A DNA stretch of 53,319 bases from Stenotrophomonas sepilia (GCF_003244875.1 NZ_LXXZ01000075.1:1-53319), one strand, 5' to 3'. Numbered from the stretch's first letter, positions 15,516 through 24,869 are shown. The notes: generated by a model not told the origin, from the sequence alone. Made by a program: numbers and translations.

Positions 15516-15854
15516 ATGCGCCGGATCACCCGCCAACTGCGTACGTACCTGATGCTGCTGCTGATGGCGGCATTCGTGGTCGTGCCGGTGGCCGACGTGC
15601 TGGCCTGCGCGGTCGAACCGCACGACACCACTGCGGTGCACGTGGAAAGCAACACCAACGATGCCGAGGGTGACAGTGACAGCAAGCACGCCGGTGCCTG
15701 CAGCCACAACCACTGCCACCACTCGAACCTGAGCCTGCCGGCCAGCAGCCTCGCCGCCTTCGGTGCGCCGCTGCCGGCGCGCTGGATGAATGCCGGCGAC
15801 GCGGCGACCTATGCGGTCGCCCAGGATGAATTGACGCGTCCCCCCCGGGCGTGA
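15516..15854 (+). CDS. Exported His-rich protein, first gene of efflux operon
   Basis: A 112-residue protein with an N-terminal signal sequence (LMLLLMAAFVVVPVADVLAC, with a Cys at its end). A histidine- and cysteine-rich segment follows: HAGACSHNHCHHSN, near residues 58-71. Such a segment can bind divalent metal in the periplasm. By position and style it resembles the small CzcI/CnrX-like exported proteins at the head of metal-resistance operons, but I do not see a defined family match. It precedes the RND genes by 57 bases and probably shares their transcript. Its function as metal sensor or buffer is inferred. Confidence 0.75.
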   Translation: MRRITRQLRTYLMLLLMAAFVVVPVADVLACAVEPHDTTAVHVESNTNDAEGDSDSKHAGACSHNHCHHSNLSLPASSLAAFGAPLPARWMNAGDAATYAVAQDELTRPPRA

Positions 15855-15910
15855 GTTGAGCGCGTCCCGCGATTGCGGGCTCCCGTTTCACTCACAACCG
15901 GAATCCCCCT

Positions 15911-17164
15911 ATGTCGATCCTGACACCTCGGTCGCTGCGTGCGGCCGGGCGGGTCGTCGCCGTGTTGCTGGGCCTGGCCCCGGCGGCATCGGTGATGGCG
16001 CAAGCCGCCCCTTCCTATGACACCCTGCTTGAACGCCTGGACCAGCTGCCCGGCACCCGCGTCGGCGCGGCGCTGGCCGAGGCCGCCGATGCGCGCGCCG
16101 ACCAGGCCCGCGCACTACCCAACCCTTCACTCTCCTATTCCGCCGAGAACGCCTGGGGTACCGGCTCCTATGGCGGCATGGGCAGGGCCGATACTGTGCT
16201 CACCCTGTCCCAGCCACTGGAGATCTGGGGCCAGCGTGGCGCGCGCGTCCGTGCGGCCCGCGCCGAGGCACAGGCCGCCAACCTGCGTGGTGCCCAAAGC
16301 CGCAGCGATGTGGCCAGCCAGCTGGCGGTGGTCTACGCACAGGCGGAAAGTGCACTGCGCCGCTACACCCTGGCCGAAGAGGCACTGAGCCTCACCCGCG
16401 ATGACGCCAACGCCGTCAACGCGATGGTCAAGCAGGGCCGCGAACCGCAACTGCGCGCGGTGCAGGCGCAGAGCGAAGTGGCCAACGCCAACGCCGCGCT
16501 GGATGAAGCGCAGGCCTTCCGCGATGCCGCGCTGGCCCGCCTGGCCGGTGCTGCACTGCTGGATGCGCCGGTGCAGTCGATCGACAACAGCCTGCTCGAC
16601 CGTGCGCCGCCGCTGCCGCGCGGTGCCACCGATGTAGCACTGGCCGTGCGCATCGCCGAAGCCGAAGCCGATGCGGCGGGCAAACTGGTCGAGGTGGAGC
16701 GCAAGCGCGCCCTGCCCGACCTCAGCGTCACCGCCGCGCAGACACGCTTCCGCGAAGGCGGCGAGCGTGCCTACAACCTCGGCGTCAGCATCAGCATCCC
16801 GCTGTTCGACCGCAACCGCGGTGGCATCCGCGCCGCCAGTGCCGACCAGCGCGCGGCCGAGGCGCGCCTGGACCAGCAGCGCCGCGACAGCGAGGCGGCA
16901 CGCCTCTCGGCCGTGGCCGGTTTGAAGGCCGCCGGCAGCCGAACCCGCGCCGCCGATGAAAGCGTGGTCGCCGCCGAAGAGGCGTATCGCCTGGCCCGCA
17001 TCGGCTTCGACGCCGGACGCATCTCGCAGCTGGAACTGCGCAGCACGCGCAGCGCTCTTATCGCCGCCCGCGCCGCCGCCGTGGATGCGCGCCTGTCGCG
17101 CGTCGGCGCGGAAATCGATCTTGCCCGCCTTGAAGGGCGCGCACCCTTTGTGGAGGCCCCATGA
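15911..17164 (+). CDS. czcC: Outer-membrane factor of a metal-efflux RND system
   Basis: A 417-residue TolC-family protein that forms the outer-membrane channel of the tripartite pump. The signal peptide is about residues 1-31 (VVAVLLGLAPAASVMAQAAP). The mature part contains two similar coiled-coil halves, visible as long Ala/Glu/Arg-rich helices with repeated EA-type patterns, and the family-typical LNPSL-like PNPSLSYSAENAWG. Its last codon overlaps the start of the CzcB-type gene (ATGA overlap), so the two are translationally coupled. Confidence 0.92.
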   Translation: MSILTPRSLRAAGRVVAVLLGLAPAASVMAQAAPSYDTLLERLDQLPGTRVGAALAEAADARADQARALPNPSLSYSAENAWGTGSYGGMGRADTVLTLSQPLEIWGQRGARVRAARAEAQAANLRGAQSRSDVASQLAVVYAQAESALRRYTLAEEALSLTRDDANAVNAMVKQGREPQLRAVQAQSEVANANAALDEAQAFRDAALARLAGAALLDAPVQSIDNSLLDRAPPLPRGATDVALAVRIAEAEADAAGKLVEVERKRALPDLSVTAAQTRFREGGERAYNLGVSISIPLFDRNRGGIRAASADQRAAEARLDQQRRDSEAARLSAVAGLKAAGSRTRAADESVVAAEEAYRLARIGFDAGRISQLELRSTRSALIAARAAAVDARLSRVGAEIDLARLEGRAPFVEAP

Positions 17165-18366
17165 CTCTCTCCCGTACTTTTCCGCTGATCGGCGGCATGC
17201 TGCTGACTGTGCTGCTGGCCGGCTGCGCCGGCAACGCGCAGACGCCTGCCAATGAAGACCCCGCTGCGGCCAAGGCCGACACCGACGATGGCCATGGCCA
17301 CGCCGCCAGCAGCAAGGAAGCCAAGGCAGAAATCGCGAAGGCGCCTGCTGACGCCGACGAAGGCGTGGTGCAGCTGACGCCCGAGCAGATCAAGGCGTCC
17401 GGTATCGAAGTGGTTGCCGTCGGCCGTGGCGGTGGCGGTTCCACCCGCCTCGCCGGTCGGGTGGAACCCTCGGTCGGTGCCCGTGCCTCGGTGGCCTCGA
17501 CCGTGACCGGCCGCGTCGAGCGCGTGCTGGTCGCGCCGGGCACGGCGGTGAAACAGAACCAGGCGCTGGCCATCGTGGTCAGTGGCGAGGCAGCCGTGTT
17601 CCGCGCCAACGCGCTGGCCGCATCCGCCGAAGCCGAGGCCGCACGCCTTGCCTATGGCCGCGACAAGGCCCTGGTCGAGCAGGGCGTGGTCGCCCGCCAG
17701 GAGCTGGAAGCCTCGCGTGCGCGTTCGCTGGCGGCACAGGCCCAGGCCGCTGCCGCACAGGCACAGGCCGCCGCCAACGGCGCGCCCGACGCCAGTGGAC
17801 GCGTGCGCATCACCAGCCCGGTGGCCGGCATCGTCGGCAACGTGCAGGTCACGCCGGGCGGTGTGGTCGCCGCCGGCAGTGCGGTGGCCGACGTCGCCGA
17901 CCCGTCGATGAACGAGCTGGTGTTCACCGCACCGCCAGCGCTGGCTGCGCAGGTCATGCCCGGCATGACGCTGGAAGTGAGCGTGCCGGGTGGCAGCTTC
18001 ACCGCTACCGTCACCGGTTCGGCCGCCGATGTACGGCAGCAGGGCGGCGTCGCAGTGATCCGCGCCACGCCGGTGGATGCGTCGCTGCCGCCAGCCGGTT
18101 CACCGGTATCGGCCGTGGTGGTCACCGAAGGCCAGGACGGCTCGCTCAGCGTGCCCGCCGATGCGGTGCAGAACGTTGATGGCAGCAGCGCGGTGTTCGT
18201 CGCCGTCGAAGGTGGCTTCAAGGCGCAGCCGGTACTGGCCGGGCGCCGTGCCGGTGACCGCATCGAGATCCTCGGTGGCCTGAGCGGCAACGAGCGCATC
18301 GTCGGTGCCAACGCCTTCCTGCTCAAGGCCGAGCTGGCCAAGGGCGAAGCCGAGCACGGCCACTGA
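17161..18366 (+). CDS. czcB: Periplasmic adaptor of a metal-efflux RND system
   Basis: A 401-residue membrane-fusion protein linking the RND pump to the TolC-type channel. It is a lipoprotein: MTLSRTFPLIGGMLLTVLLAGC, lipobox LLAGC with Cys22. A His-containing stretch, DDGHGHAASS (near 41-50), is typical of heavy-metal adaptors. After this come the barrel and lipoyl segments (GRVERVLVAPGTAVKQNQALA) with an Ala-rich coiled coil, and RITSPVAGIVGNVQVTPGGVV. It overlaps the upstream gene by 4 bases and precedes the pump by 10. Confidence 0.93.
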   Translation: MTLSRTFPLIGGMLLTVLLAGCAGNAQTPANEDPAAAKADTDDGHGHAASSKEAKAEIAKAPADADEGVVQLTPEQIKASGIEVVAVGRGGGGSTRLAGRVEPSVGARASVASTVTGRVERVLVAPGTAVKQNQALAIVVSGEAAVFRANALAASAEAEAARLAYGRDKALVEQGVVARQELEASRARSLAAQAQAAAAQAQAAANGAPDASGRVRITSPVAGIVGNVQVTPGGVVAAGSAVADVADPSMNELVFTAPPALAAQVMPGMTLEVSVPGGSFTATVTGSAADVRQQGGVAVIRATPVDASLPPAGSPVSAVVVTEGQDGSLSVPADAVQNVDGSSAVFVAVEGGFKAQPVLAGRRAGDRIEILGGLSGNERIVGANAFLLKAELAKGEAEHGH

Positions 18367-18376
18367 GGAGGCGATC

Positions 18377-21300
18377 ATGTTCAAGCTGATCATTGAAACA
18401 GCGGTGCGCCACCGCTGGCTGGTGGTGTTCATGGCGGCGCTGATCGCCGCCGTGGGCCTGTTCCAGCTGGGCAAGCTGCCGATCGACGCCGTGCCGGACA
18501 TCACCAACCGCCAGGTGCAGATCAACACGGTGGCCCCAGCGTTGACCCCAGAGCAGATCGAACGGCAGGTGACCTATCCACTGGAAACCGCGCTGGCCGG
18601 CATTCCCGGCCTGACCACCACGCGTTCGCTGTCACGCAATGGCTTCTCGCAGGTCACCGCGATCTTCACCGATGCCACCGACATCTACTTCGCCCGCCAG
18701 CAGGTGGCCGAACGCATGCGCGAGGCATCGGAAGACCTGCCCGATGGTGCGTCGCCGATGCTGTCGCCGGTCACCACCGGCCTCGGCGAGGTGCTGATGT
18801 GGACGGTGGACTTCACCGCGTTCGATCCGACCAGGCTGGCCAAGCCCGGTGAAGCCGGCTGGCAGGCCGGCGAGGTCTACCGCACGCCGGAAGGCAACCT
18901 GCTGCGCACGCCGGAAGAGCGCGCGACCTACCTGCGCACCGTGCAGGACTGGATCATCGCGCCGCAGATGCGCTCCAGCCCGGGGCTGGCCGGGGTCGAT
19001 ACGGTCGGCGGCTACGTCAAGGAATACGGCGTGCATCCGGACAGCGCCAAACTGGCCGCGCATGGCCTCGGCCTGGCCGACCTGGTCACTGCCCTGCAGC
19101 GTTCCAACGTGCAGGCCGGCGCCGGCTTCGTGCAGCGTGCCGGCGAAGGCCTCGTGGTGCGTGCCGATGGCCTGGCGCTGACCACCGAGGATCTTGCACA
19201 GGCGCCGGTGGCCACCCGCAATGGCGTGGTGGTACGCGTGGCCGATGTGGCCACCGTGGAACTGAGCCGCGCGCCGCGCCTGGGTGCAGCCAGCCGCAAC
19301 GGCCACGAGGCTGTGCTGGGCACCGCGCTGATGATTGCCGGTGGCAACAGCCGCACCGTGGCGCAGGCCGCGGCCGCGCGTCTGGAACAGGTGAACACCT
19401 CGCTGCCGGCCGACATCGTGGCCGCACCGGTGCTGGACCGCAGTGTGCTGGTCAATTCCACCATCAAGACCGTGGCCCGGAACCTCACCGAGGGCGCGCT
19501 GCTGGTGGTGGTGGTGCTGTTCCTGCTGCTGGGCAACCTGCGCGCGGCCACCATCACCGCGCTGGTGATTCCGCTGTCGTTCCTGTTCGCGGTGATCGGC
19601 ATGAACCGCTTCGGCATCAGCGGCAACCTGATGAGCCTGGGTGCACTGGACTTCGGCATCCTGGTGGACGGTGCGGTGATCGTGGTCGAGTCGACGCTGC
19701 TGATGCTGGGCCAGCGCCGCGCCGAACTGGGCCGGACGCTGACCGCGATGGAACGGCTGCGCGTGGCCGCCGATTCCGCGCTGAAGATGGCGCGCCCGGC
19801 GGCGTTCGGCCAGCTGATCATCCTGCTGGTGTTCGCGCCGATCCTCACCCTGGAAGGTGTGGAGGGCAAGACGTTCCACCCGATGGCGGCGACCTTCATG
19901 CTGGCCCTGGTCGGTGCCTTCCTGTTCTCCTTCACTTTCGTGCCGGCGATGACGGCGCTGCTGGTGCGCGAGCCGAAGCTGAAGGACGGCGATGCACATA
20001 CGGACGACGGCGAGCACGAGACCAGGCTGATACGCGTGCTGCGTGCGCGCATCGAGCCGGTGATCCGCAAGGCCGTGGCGCATCCGCGCACGGTAGTGGC
20101 CAGTGCGGTGATGATGGTGGTGGTGGGCATCGGCTCGTTCTCGCTGCTGGGCCGCGAGTTCATGCCGACGCTGGATGAAGGCAACGTGGCGATGCAGGCG
20201 TTGCGCGTGCCGTCGACGTCGCTGGAGCAATCACTGGCCATGCAACTGGCGTTGGAAAAGGTGATTGCCACGCAGCCGGAAGTGGAAACCGTGTTCTCGC
20301 GTACCGGTACCGCCGAGGCGGCGATCGATCCGATGCCGACCAACATCTCCGACAGCGTGATCGTGCTGAAGCCACGCAAGGACTGGCCCGATCCGAAGTT
20401 GGCCAAGGACGCGCTGGTGGCCCGTTTCGAAAAGCTGGCCGGGCAGCAGCTGGGCAACAGTTTCGAGTTCAGCCAGCCGATCGAGCTGCGCTTCAACGAG
20501 CTGATTTCCGGCGTGCGTACCGACCTGGCCGTAATGATCTTCGGCGATGACTTCGGCCAGCTGCAGAAGGTGGCCGACCAGGTGGCGCTGAAGCTGCGTG
20601 CGGTGGAGGGCGCGGCCGACGTGCGGGTGGAGCAGATCTCCGGCCTGCCCACGCTGAACGTGGCGATCGATCATGTGGCGGCGGCGCAGTACGGGCTGAC
20701 TGCAGCGGATGTGAGTGATGCACTGTCCACCGGCATCGGCGGTACCGCCGCCGGCAAGATCTTCGAAGGCGACCGCCGCTTCAACGTGGTGGTGCGCCTG
20801 GACGATGCCGCGCGCAACGATCCGGACCAACTGGCCTCGCTGCCGATCGCCACGCCGTCGGGGCTGGTGATTCCGCTGTCGTCGGTTGCCCGCATCACGG
20901 TCAGCGAAGGGCCGAACCAGATCAGCCGCAACAACGGCAGCCGCCGCGTGGTGGTGCAGGCCAACGTGCGTGGCCGCGACCTGGGCGGCTTCGTCGGCGA
21001 AGCGCAGGCCGCGGTAGCCGACGTGGCACTGCCGCCGGGTGCCTATCTGACCTGGGGTGGCCAGTTCGAGAACCTGCAGCGCGCGGAAAAGCGGCTGGCA
21101 ACGGTGGTGCCGGTAGTGTTCCTGCTGATCGGCAGCCTGCTGTTCATGGCCCTGCGCAGCGGCAAGGAAGCCATTCTGGTATTCAGCTGCGTGCCGTTGG
21201 CGCTGGTCGGCGGCATCCTCGCGCTGCTGCTGCGAGGCATGCCGTTCTCGGTATCGGCGGCGGTCGGTTTCATCGCCGTCTCCGGCGTAGCCACGTTGAA

Positions 21301-21586
21301 CGGCCTGGTGCTGATGCAGGCGATCCGCGAACGCCTGGACGCCGGCGACCTGCCGTTGCAGGCGGCGATCAACGGTGCCTCCAGCCGCATCCGAGCGGTG
21401 CTGACCACGGCGCTGGTGGCGATCGTCGGCTTCATTCCGATGGCGATCGCCAGCGGTTCCGGTGCGGAGGTGCAGAAGCCGCTGGCGACGGTGGTGATCG
21501 GTGGCCTGATCACCGCCACCGTGCTGACCCTGCTGGTGCTGCCGACCTTCGCAGCACGGGTGGCCAGGCCGCGGGCGGTAGGCTGA
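18377..21586 (+). CDS. czcA: Heavy-metal RND efflux pump, CzcA type
   Basis: A 1069-residue inner-membrane proton/metal antiporter. It begins MFKLIIETAVRHRWLVVFMA, with the usual 12 membrane segments and two large periplasmic loops. In the fourth membrane segment D425-F-G-I-L-V-D431-G-A-V-I-V-V-E438 reproduces the D-x5-D-x6-E arrangement of CzcA-type (cobalt/zinc/cadmium) pumps. That predicts divalent metal export rather than monovalent copper or silver. The residue after the Glu is Ser instead of the usual Asn. The length is normal. The GAGGAGG ribosome site at about 18366 supports ATG 18377. Confidence 0.93.
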   Translation: MFKLIIETAVRHRWLVVFMAALIAAVGLFQLGKLPIDAVPDITNRQVQINTVAPALTPEQIERQVTYPLETALAGIPGLTTTRSLSRNGFSQVTAIFTDATDIYFARQQVAERMREASEDLPDGASPMLSPVTTGLGEVLMWTVDFTAFDPTRLAKPGEAGWQAGEVYRTPEGNLLRTPEERATYLRTVQDWIIAPQMRSSPGLAGVDTVGGYVKEYGVHPDSAKLAAHGLGLADLVTALQRSNVQAGAGFVQRAGEGLVVRADGLALTTEDLAQAPVATRNGVVVRVADVATVELSRAPRLGAASRNGHEAVLGTALMIAGGNSRTVAQAAAARLEQVNTSLPADIVAAPVLDRSVLVNSTIKTVARNLTEGALLVVVVLFLLLGNLRAATITALVIPLSFLFAVIGMNRFGISGNLMSLGALDFGILVDGAVIVVESTLLMLGQRRAELGRTLTAMERLRVAADSALKMARPAAFGQLIILLVFAPILTLEGVEGKTFHPMAATFMLALVGAFLFSFTFVPAMTALLVREPKLKDGDAHTDDGEHETRLIRVLRARIEPVIRKAVAHPRTVVASAVMMVVVGIGSFSLLGREFMPTLDEGNVAMQALRVPSTSLEQSLAMQLALEKVIATQPEVETVFSRTGTAEAAIDPMPTNISDSVIVLKPRKDWPDPKLAKDALVARFEKLAGQQLGNSFEFSQPIELRFNELISGVRTDLAVMIFGDDFGQLQKVADQVALKLRAVEGAADVRVEQISGLPTLNVAIDHVAAAQYGLTAADVSDALSTGIGGTAAGKIFEGDRRFNVVVRLDDAARNDPDQLASLPIATPSGLVIPLSSVARITVSEGPNQISRNNGSRRVVVQANVRGRDLGGFVGEAQAAVADVALPPGAYLTWGGQFENLQRAEKRLATVVPVVFLLIGSLLFMALRSGKEAILVFSCVPLALVGGILALLLRGMPFSVSAAVGFIAVSGVATLNGLVLMQAIRERLDAGDLPLQAAINGASSRIRAVLTTALVAIVGFIPMAIASGSGAEVQKPLATVVIGGLITATVLTLLVLPTFAARVARPRAVG

Positions 21587-21594
21587 GGTGAGAG

Positions 21595-21672
21595 GGGGTC
21601 GGAGCCCTTTCCACGGGAAAGGGATCCGACCCGGTGACCGGGTCGGATTGCCGGCCAGCGGCCGGCACTACC
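21595..21672. repeat. Composite repeat: GGGGTC palindrome, GGTGACCGGGTCGGAT and SMAG unit
   Basis: A GGGGTC-family palindrome (21595-21632) is followed by GGTGACCGGGTCGGAT (21633-21648, identical to 3546-3561) and an inverted SMAG unit TGCCGGCCAGCGGCCGGCAC (from 21649). It lies between convergent genes. Confidence 0.85.
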
Positions 21673-21681
21673 CGGTACCGG

Positions 21682-23457
21682 TCAGGCCTTCTTGCGCTCG
21701 GCGATGTAGGCCTGGATCTGCTGTTCCAGCACCGGCAGCGGCACCGAGCCCTGCTTGAGCAGGGTGTCGTGGAAGCCCTTGATGTCGAACTTGTCGCCCA
21801 GCTCCTTCTCGGCCTGCGCACGCAGGCGCACGATGGCGATTTCGCCCAGCTTGTAGCTCAGCGCCTGGCCCGGCCAGGAAATATAGCGGTCCACTTCGGT
21901 GGTCACTTCATGCTCGCTCAGCGCGGTGTGGTCACGCAGGTAGGCCAGCGCCTGCTCGCGGGTCCAGCCCTTGCTGTGCACGCCGGTGTCGATCACCAGG
22001 CGCGCGGCGCGCCACATCTCGTAGGTCAGGCGGCCGAAATCCTCGTACGGGGTTTCGTAGATGCCCATCTCCACGCCCAGCTTCTCGCAGTACAGCGCCC
22101 AGCCTTCGCCATAGGCGGAGATGTAGGCGTTGCGGCGGAACTCGGGCAGGTTCTTCTGCTCGGCGGCGATCGCGCCCTGCAGCGAATGGCCCGGATCGGA
22201 TTCATGCAGGGTCAGTGCCGGCAGGTTGTACAGCGGGCGCGACGGCAGGTTGTAGGTGTTGAGCCAGTAGGTGCCCATGCCACCGCGGCCGGCCGTCCAG
22301 AACGGTGCGATGTCCGGCGGCACCGGCACGATGGTGAAGCGCGCGCGCGGCAACGTCATGTACTTGCCCAGCTGGCCATCGGCGCGCTTGGAGATCCACG
22401 CGGCGCGCGACAGCAGCTCTTCCGGCGTCTTCGCATAGAACTGCGGATCGGTACGCAGGAAGGTCAGGAACTCGGCGAAGCTGCCCTTGAACTTCACCTG
22501 CTTGATGATGTCGTTCATCTCGCCATGGATGCGTGCGACTTCCTCCAGGCCGATGCGGTGGATCTCGTCCGGCGACAGGTCCAGCGTGGTGTACTCGTGG
22601 ATCTGCTGCCTGTAGTAGGCCTTGCCATCGGGCATCGCTTCGGCGGCCAGGGTGGTGCGCGCCTGCGGCACGTACTCGTTGACGAAGAAGGTGCGCAGCT
22701 GCTGGAACGCCGGCACCACCTTGCCGCTGATCGCTTCACGCGCCTGCGCCTGCAGCCTGGCCTGTTCGGCGGCCGGGATGCTGTTGGGCAGCTTCTTGAA
22801 CGGCGCGTACAGCGGCGATTCGGTCGGGTCCTTCAGCTCGGCGACGGTGGCGATGGACACTTCGCGGCCATCCAGCACCGCGCGCGGCACGCTGAAGCCG
22901 CGCTTCAGGCCGGCGCGCATGTTCTCGGTCTGCTGGCCGAAGTAACGCGGCACGTCGTTCAGCCGTGCGATGTAGTTCTGGTAGTCCTGCACGGTCTTCA
23001 TCTCGCGCCGGGCCATGAAGGACAGGTTGGACCAGAACGAGGAATCGGCGTTGAACGGCATTTCGTAGCCGCGCAGGCGCGTCTCTTCGGCCAGGTTGAA
23101 CACCTGGTCGTGGTAGATCGCGTAGTTGACCTGGTTGTCCGGCGACAGGGTCTTCGGGTCGATCTTCTTCAGCGCGGCCAGGGTCTCGTCCCACACCTTC
23201 AGGCGTGCCTGCTGCGCGGCCGGGCCGACGTCGGGCATGCGGGTGGCGTTGGCGGGCGCGTCTTCGTCCTCGCTGGCTTCACCACCTCCCTGCTGGCGCC
23301 ACTTCCATTCCTTCTCGTACAGCGCGCGGAAGGCGGCATCTGCGGGCGATTCGGTGGCCACGCTGGCGGGCGCGGCGGCGGCGGTGGGCGCAGCGGCCGA
23401 GGCCACGGTGGGGGCGGACAGGGCGAGCAGCAGGGCAACGGCAAGGCGGGTTTTCAC
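21682..23457 (-). CDS. DUF885-family exported protein
   Basis: A 591-residue protein with a signal peptide (MKTRLAVALLLALSAPTVASA, from a GTG start at 23457, the first codon in front of the signal). The family motif HESDPGHSLQ (about residue 420) and YGEGWALYCEKLGVEMG (about 465) resemble the HExxH-like zinc-peptidase pattern of DUF885/COG4805 proteins. This suggests a metallo-hydrolase, but activity is not proven for most of the family. Ala/Pro-rich low-complexity sequence follows the signal peptide. It is a single-gene unit between repeats. Confidence 0.9.
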   Translation of the reverse strand: MKTRLAVALLLALSAPTVASAAAPTAAAAPASVATESPADAAFRALYEKEWKWRQQGGGEASEDEDAPANATRMPDVGPAAQQARLKVWDETLAALKKIDPKTLSPDNQVNYAIYHDQVFNLAEETRLRGYEMPFNADSSFWSNLSFMARREMKTVQDYQNYIARLNDVPRYFGQQTENMRAGLKRGFSVPRAVLDGREVSIATVAELKDPTESPLYAPFKKLPNSIPAAEQARLQAQAREAISGKVVPAFQQLRTFFVNEYVPQARTTLAAEAMPDGKAYYRQQIHEYTTLDLSPDEIHRIGLEEVARIHGEMNDIIKQVKFKGSFAEFLTFLRTDPQFYAKTPEELLSRAAWISKRADGQLGKYMTLPRARFTIVPVPPDIAPFWTAGRGGMGTYWLNTYNLPSRPLYNLPALTLHESDPGHSLQGAIAAEQKNLPEFRRNAYISAYGEGWALYCEKLGVEMGIYETPYEDFGRLTYEMWRAARLVIDTGVHSKGWTREQALAYLRDHTALSEHEVTTEVDRYISWPGQALSYKLGEIAIVRLRAQAEKELGDKFDIKGFHDTLLKQGSVPLPVLEQQIQAYIAERKKA

Positions 23458-23525
23458 GAGCACAGGTTCCCGGGAAGGCAGGCCCCGATGATGGCACCGC
23501 CCACGGCTCATGGCATGGGACGAAG

Positions 23526-23550
23526 GTCCTGCCTGCAGCGCAGGCAGGAC
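23526..23550. repeat. Short hairpin, GTCCTGCCTG type
   Basis: GTCCTGCCTG and CAGGCAGGAC pair perfectly around CAGCG. It lies in the 250-base space between the DUF885 gene and the small membrane-protein gene. No T-run. Confidence 0.55.
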
Positions 23551-23594
23551 CGGGAACCGGCCGCAGGCCGGGGCCCCAGCGCCGAAGGCGCGTG

Positions 23595-23681
23595 GTAGAG
23601 CCGACTGCTAGTCGGCTGCTCTTCGGCCAGACGTGGCAAAGCCCGCGCTCCGCGCGAAAGTCGACTGACAGTCGACTCTAC
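23595..23681. repeat. SMAG variants with GACT core
   Basis: GTAGAGCCGACTGCTAGTCGG (23595) and an inverted AGTCGACTGACAGTCGACTC unit (23659-23681, ending CTAC) are diverged SMAG units. They differ in core from the dominant CCGAGC subtype. Confidence 0.7.
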
Positions 23682-23709
23682 CCACGGCAGACCGCATCCC
23701 GGCGCAGCC

Positions 23710-24057
23710 TCAGTGGCTGGCCCTGTCGCGCTTCCAGCCGCGGTGCTTGATATCCAGGTGCAGGCTGTACAGGGCGGTAAACGCCGGGAACAGGTTCTGC
23801 AGCACGCCCACCGAGTCCTGCTTGGCCGAGAACAGGAAGTAGCTCAGCGTCATCAGGCTGCCGATCACGCTCATGTACCAGAACAGGCGCGGGATGACCG
23901 GCTTGCCGGCGCGCTTGGAGGCGATGAACTGGACCAGCCAGCGGCCGCCGAACATCAGTGCGCCGGTGTAGCCGATCAGCTTCCAGCCGGTCACATGCAG
24001 GCCGGTCCAGTACAGCCAGGTCAAGGGCTGATCCAGCCAGTGCAGCTCCAGATCCAT
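23710..24057 (-). CDS. Lipid-A-biosynthesis N-terminal domain protein
   Basis: A 115-residue membrane protein of the LAB_N type (small four-helix membrane domain first seen in lipid-A-related glycosyltransferases). Hydrophobic segments include WLYWTGLHVTGWKLIGYTGALMF, LFWYMSVIGSLMTLSYFLFS and VGVLQNLFPAFTALYSL. It ends HLDIKHRGWKRDRASH. Its start overlaps the stop of the upstream glycosyltransferase in TGATG, so the two are tightly coupled and probably act together, for instance in modifying a lipid or polysaccharide. Confidence 0.88.
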   Translation of the reverse strand: MDLELHWLDQPLTWLYWTGLHVTGWKLIGYTGALMFGGRWLVQFIASKRAGKPVIPRLFWYMSVIGSLMTLSYFLFSAKQDSVGVLQNLFPAFTALYSLHLDIKHRGWKRDRASH

Positions 24058-24779
24058 CAGCGCTCCTCCACCGCGGTGCGCTTGCTTCGGGTGATCAGCC
24101 AGGCCACGCCACGCAGGTCGCGGATGCCGACCAGCGCACGGCCGAGGTTGTTGTACTTGGACACGCCGGCGGTGCGGTGGCGGTGGTTGACCGGCACGCT
24201 GATGGTCTTCCAGCCGGCACGCTGCATCAGCGCCGGCAGGTAGCGATGCATGTGGTCGAAGTACGGCAGGTCGAGGAACGCGCTGCGTTCGAACAGCTTG
24301 ATGCCGCAACCGGTGTCGGGCGTGTCATCGCGCAGCATGCGCGCACGGATGGCGTTGGCCCACTTGCTGGCCCAGCGCTTGCTGCCGCTGTCCTGGCGGT
24401 TGACGCGCCAGCCGGCGAACAGCTTCACCTGCGCCTCGGCGGCGTCGCGTGCGGCGAGCAGCTTGGGAATATCGGCCGGATCGTTCTGGCCATCGCCATC
24501 CAGGGTGGCGATCCACGGCGCCCGCGCATGCTTGACGCCGGTCCGCACGGCGGTGCTCTGCCCGCTCTGGTTCACATGGTGCAGCACCCGCAGTTCCGGC
24601 GTGGTCGCCTTCAGTCCCTGCAACACGGCCAGGGTGTCATCGCGCGAGTGATCGTCGATGTAGACGATCTCGAACGGCAGCCGGCCACGCAGCGCAGCGG
24701 TGATTTCGGCGACCAGCGGGGCAACATTGTCGCGCTCGTTGAACACCGGGACGACAACGGAAAGCTCGGGTTGGCTCAT
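24057..24779 (-). CDS. Family 2 glycosyltransferase, dolichol-phosphate-mannose-synthase type
   Basis: A 240-residue GT-A enzyme that probably moves a sugar from a nucleotide sugar to a polyprenyl phosphate. It begins LSVVVPVFNERDNVAPLVAEI and has IVYIDDHSRDDT, then WIATLDGDGQNDPADIPKLL, in which DGDGQNDP is the metal-binding motif, then AGWRVNRQDS and GCGIKLFERSAF. The ATG at 24779 is chosen in place of one five codons upstream. It is cotranscribed with the LAB_N protein downstream, a known pairing in gammaproteobacteria. The acceptor is unknown. Confidence 0.92.
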   Translation of the reverse strand: MSQPELSVVVPVFNERDNVAPLVAEITAALRGRLPFEIVYIDDHSRDDTLAVLQGLKATTPELRVLHHVNQSGQSTAVRTGVKHARAPWIATLDGDGQNDPADIPKLLAARDAAEAQVKLFAGWRVNRQDSGSKRWASKWANAIRARMLRDDTPDTGCGIKLFERSAFLDLPYFDHMHRYLPALMQRAGWKTISVPVNHRHRTAGVSKYNNLGRALVGIRDLRGVAWLITRSKRTAVEER

Positions 24780-24869
24780 AAGGCACTCGGCCAAAGGGGG
24801 GACAAAGACCGCGCATTCTCCGAAACCGAGGTTATCCGAAGATGAACCCGGCGGCGTGAGGATCCGTCC

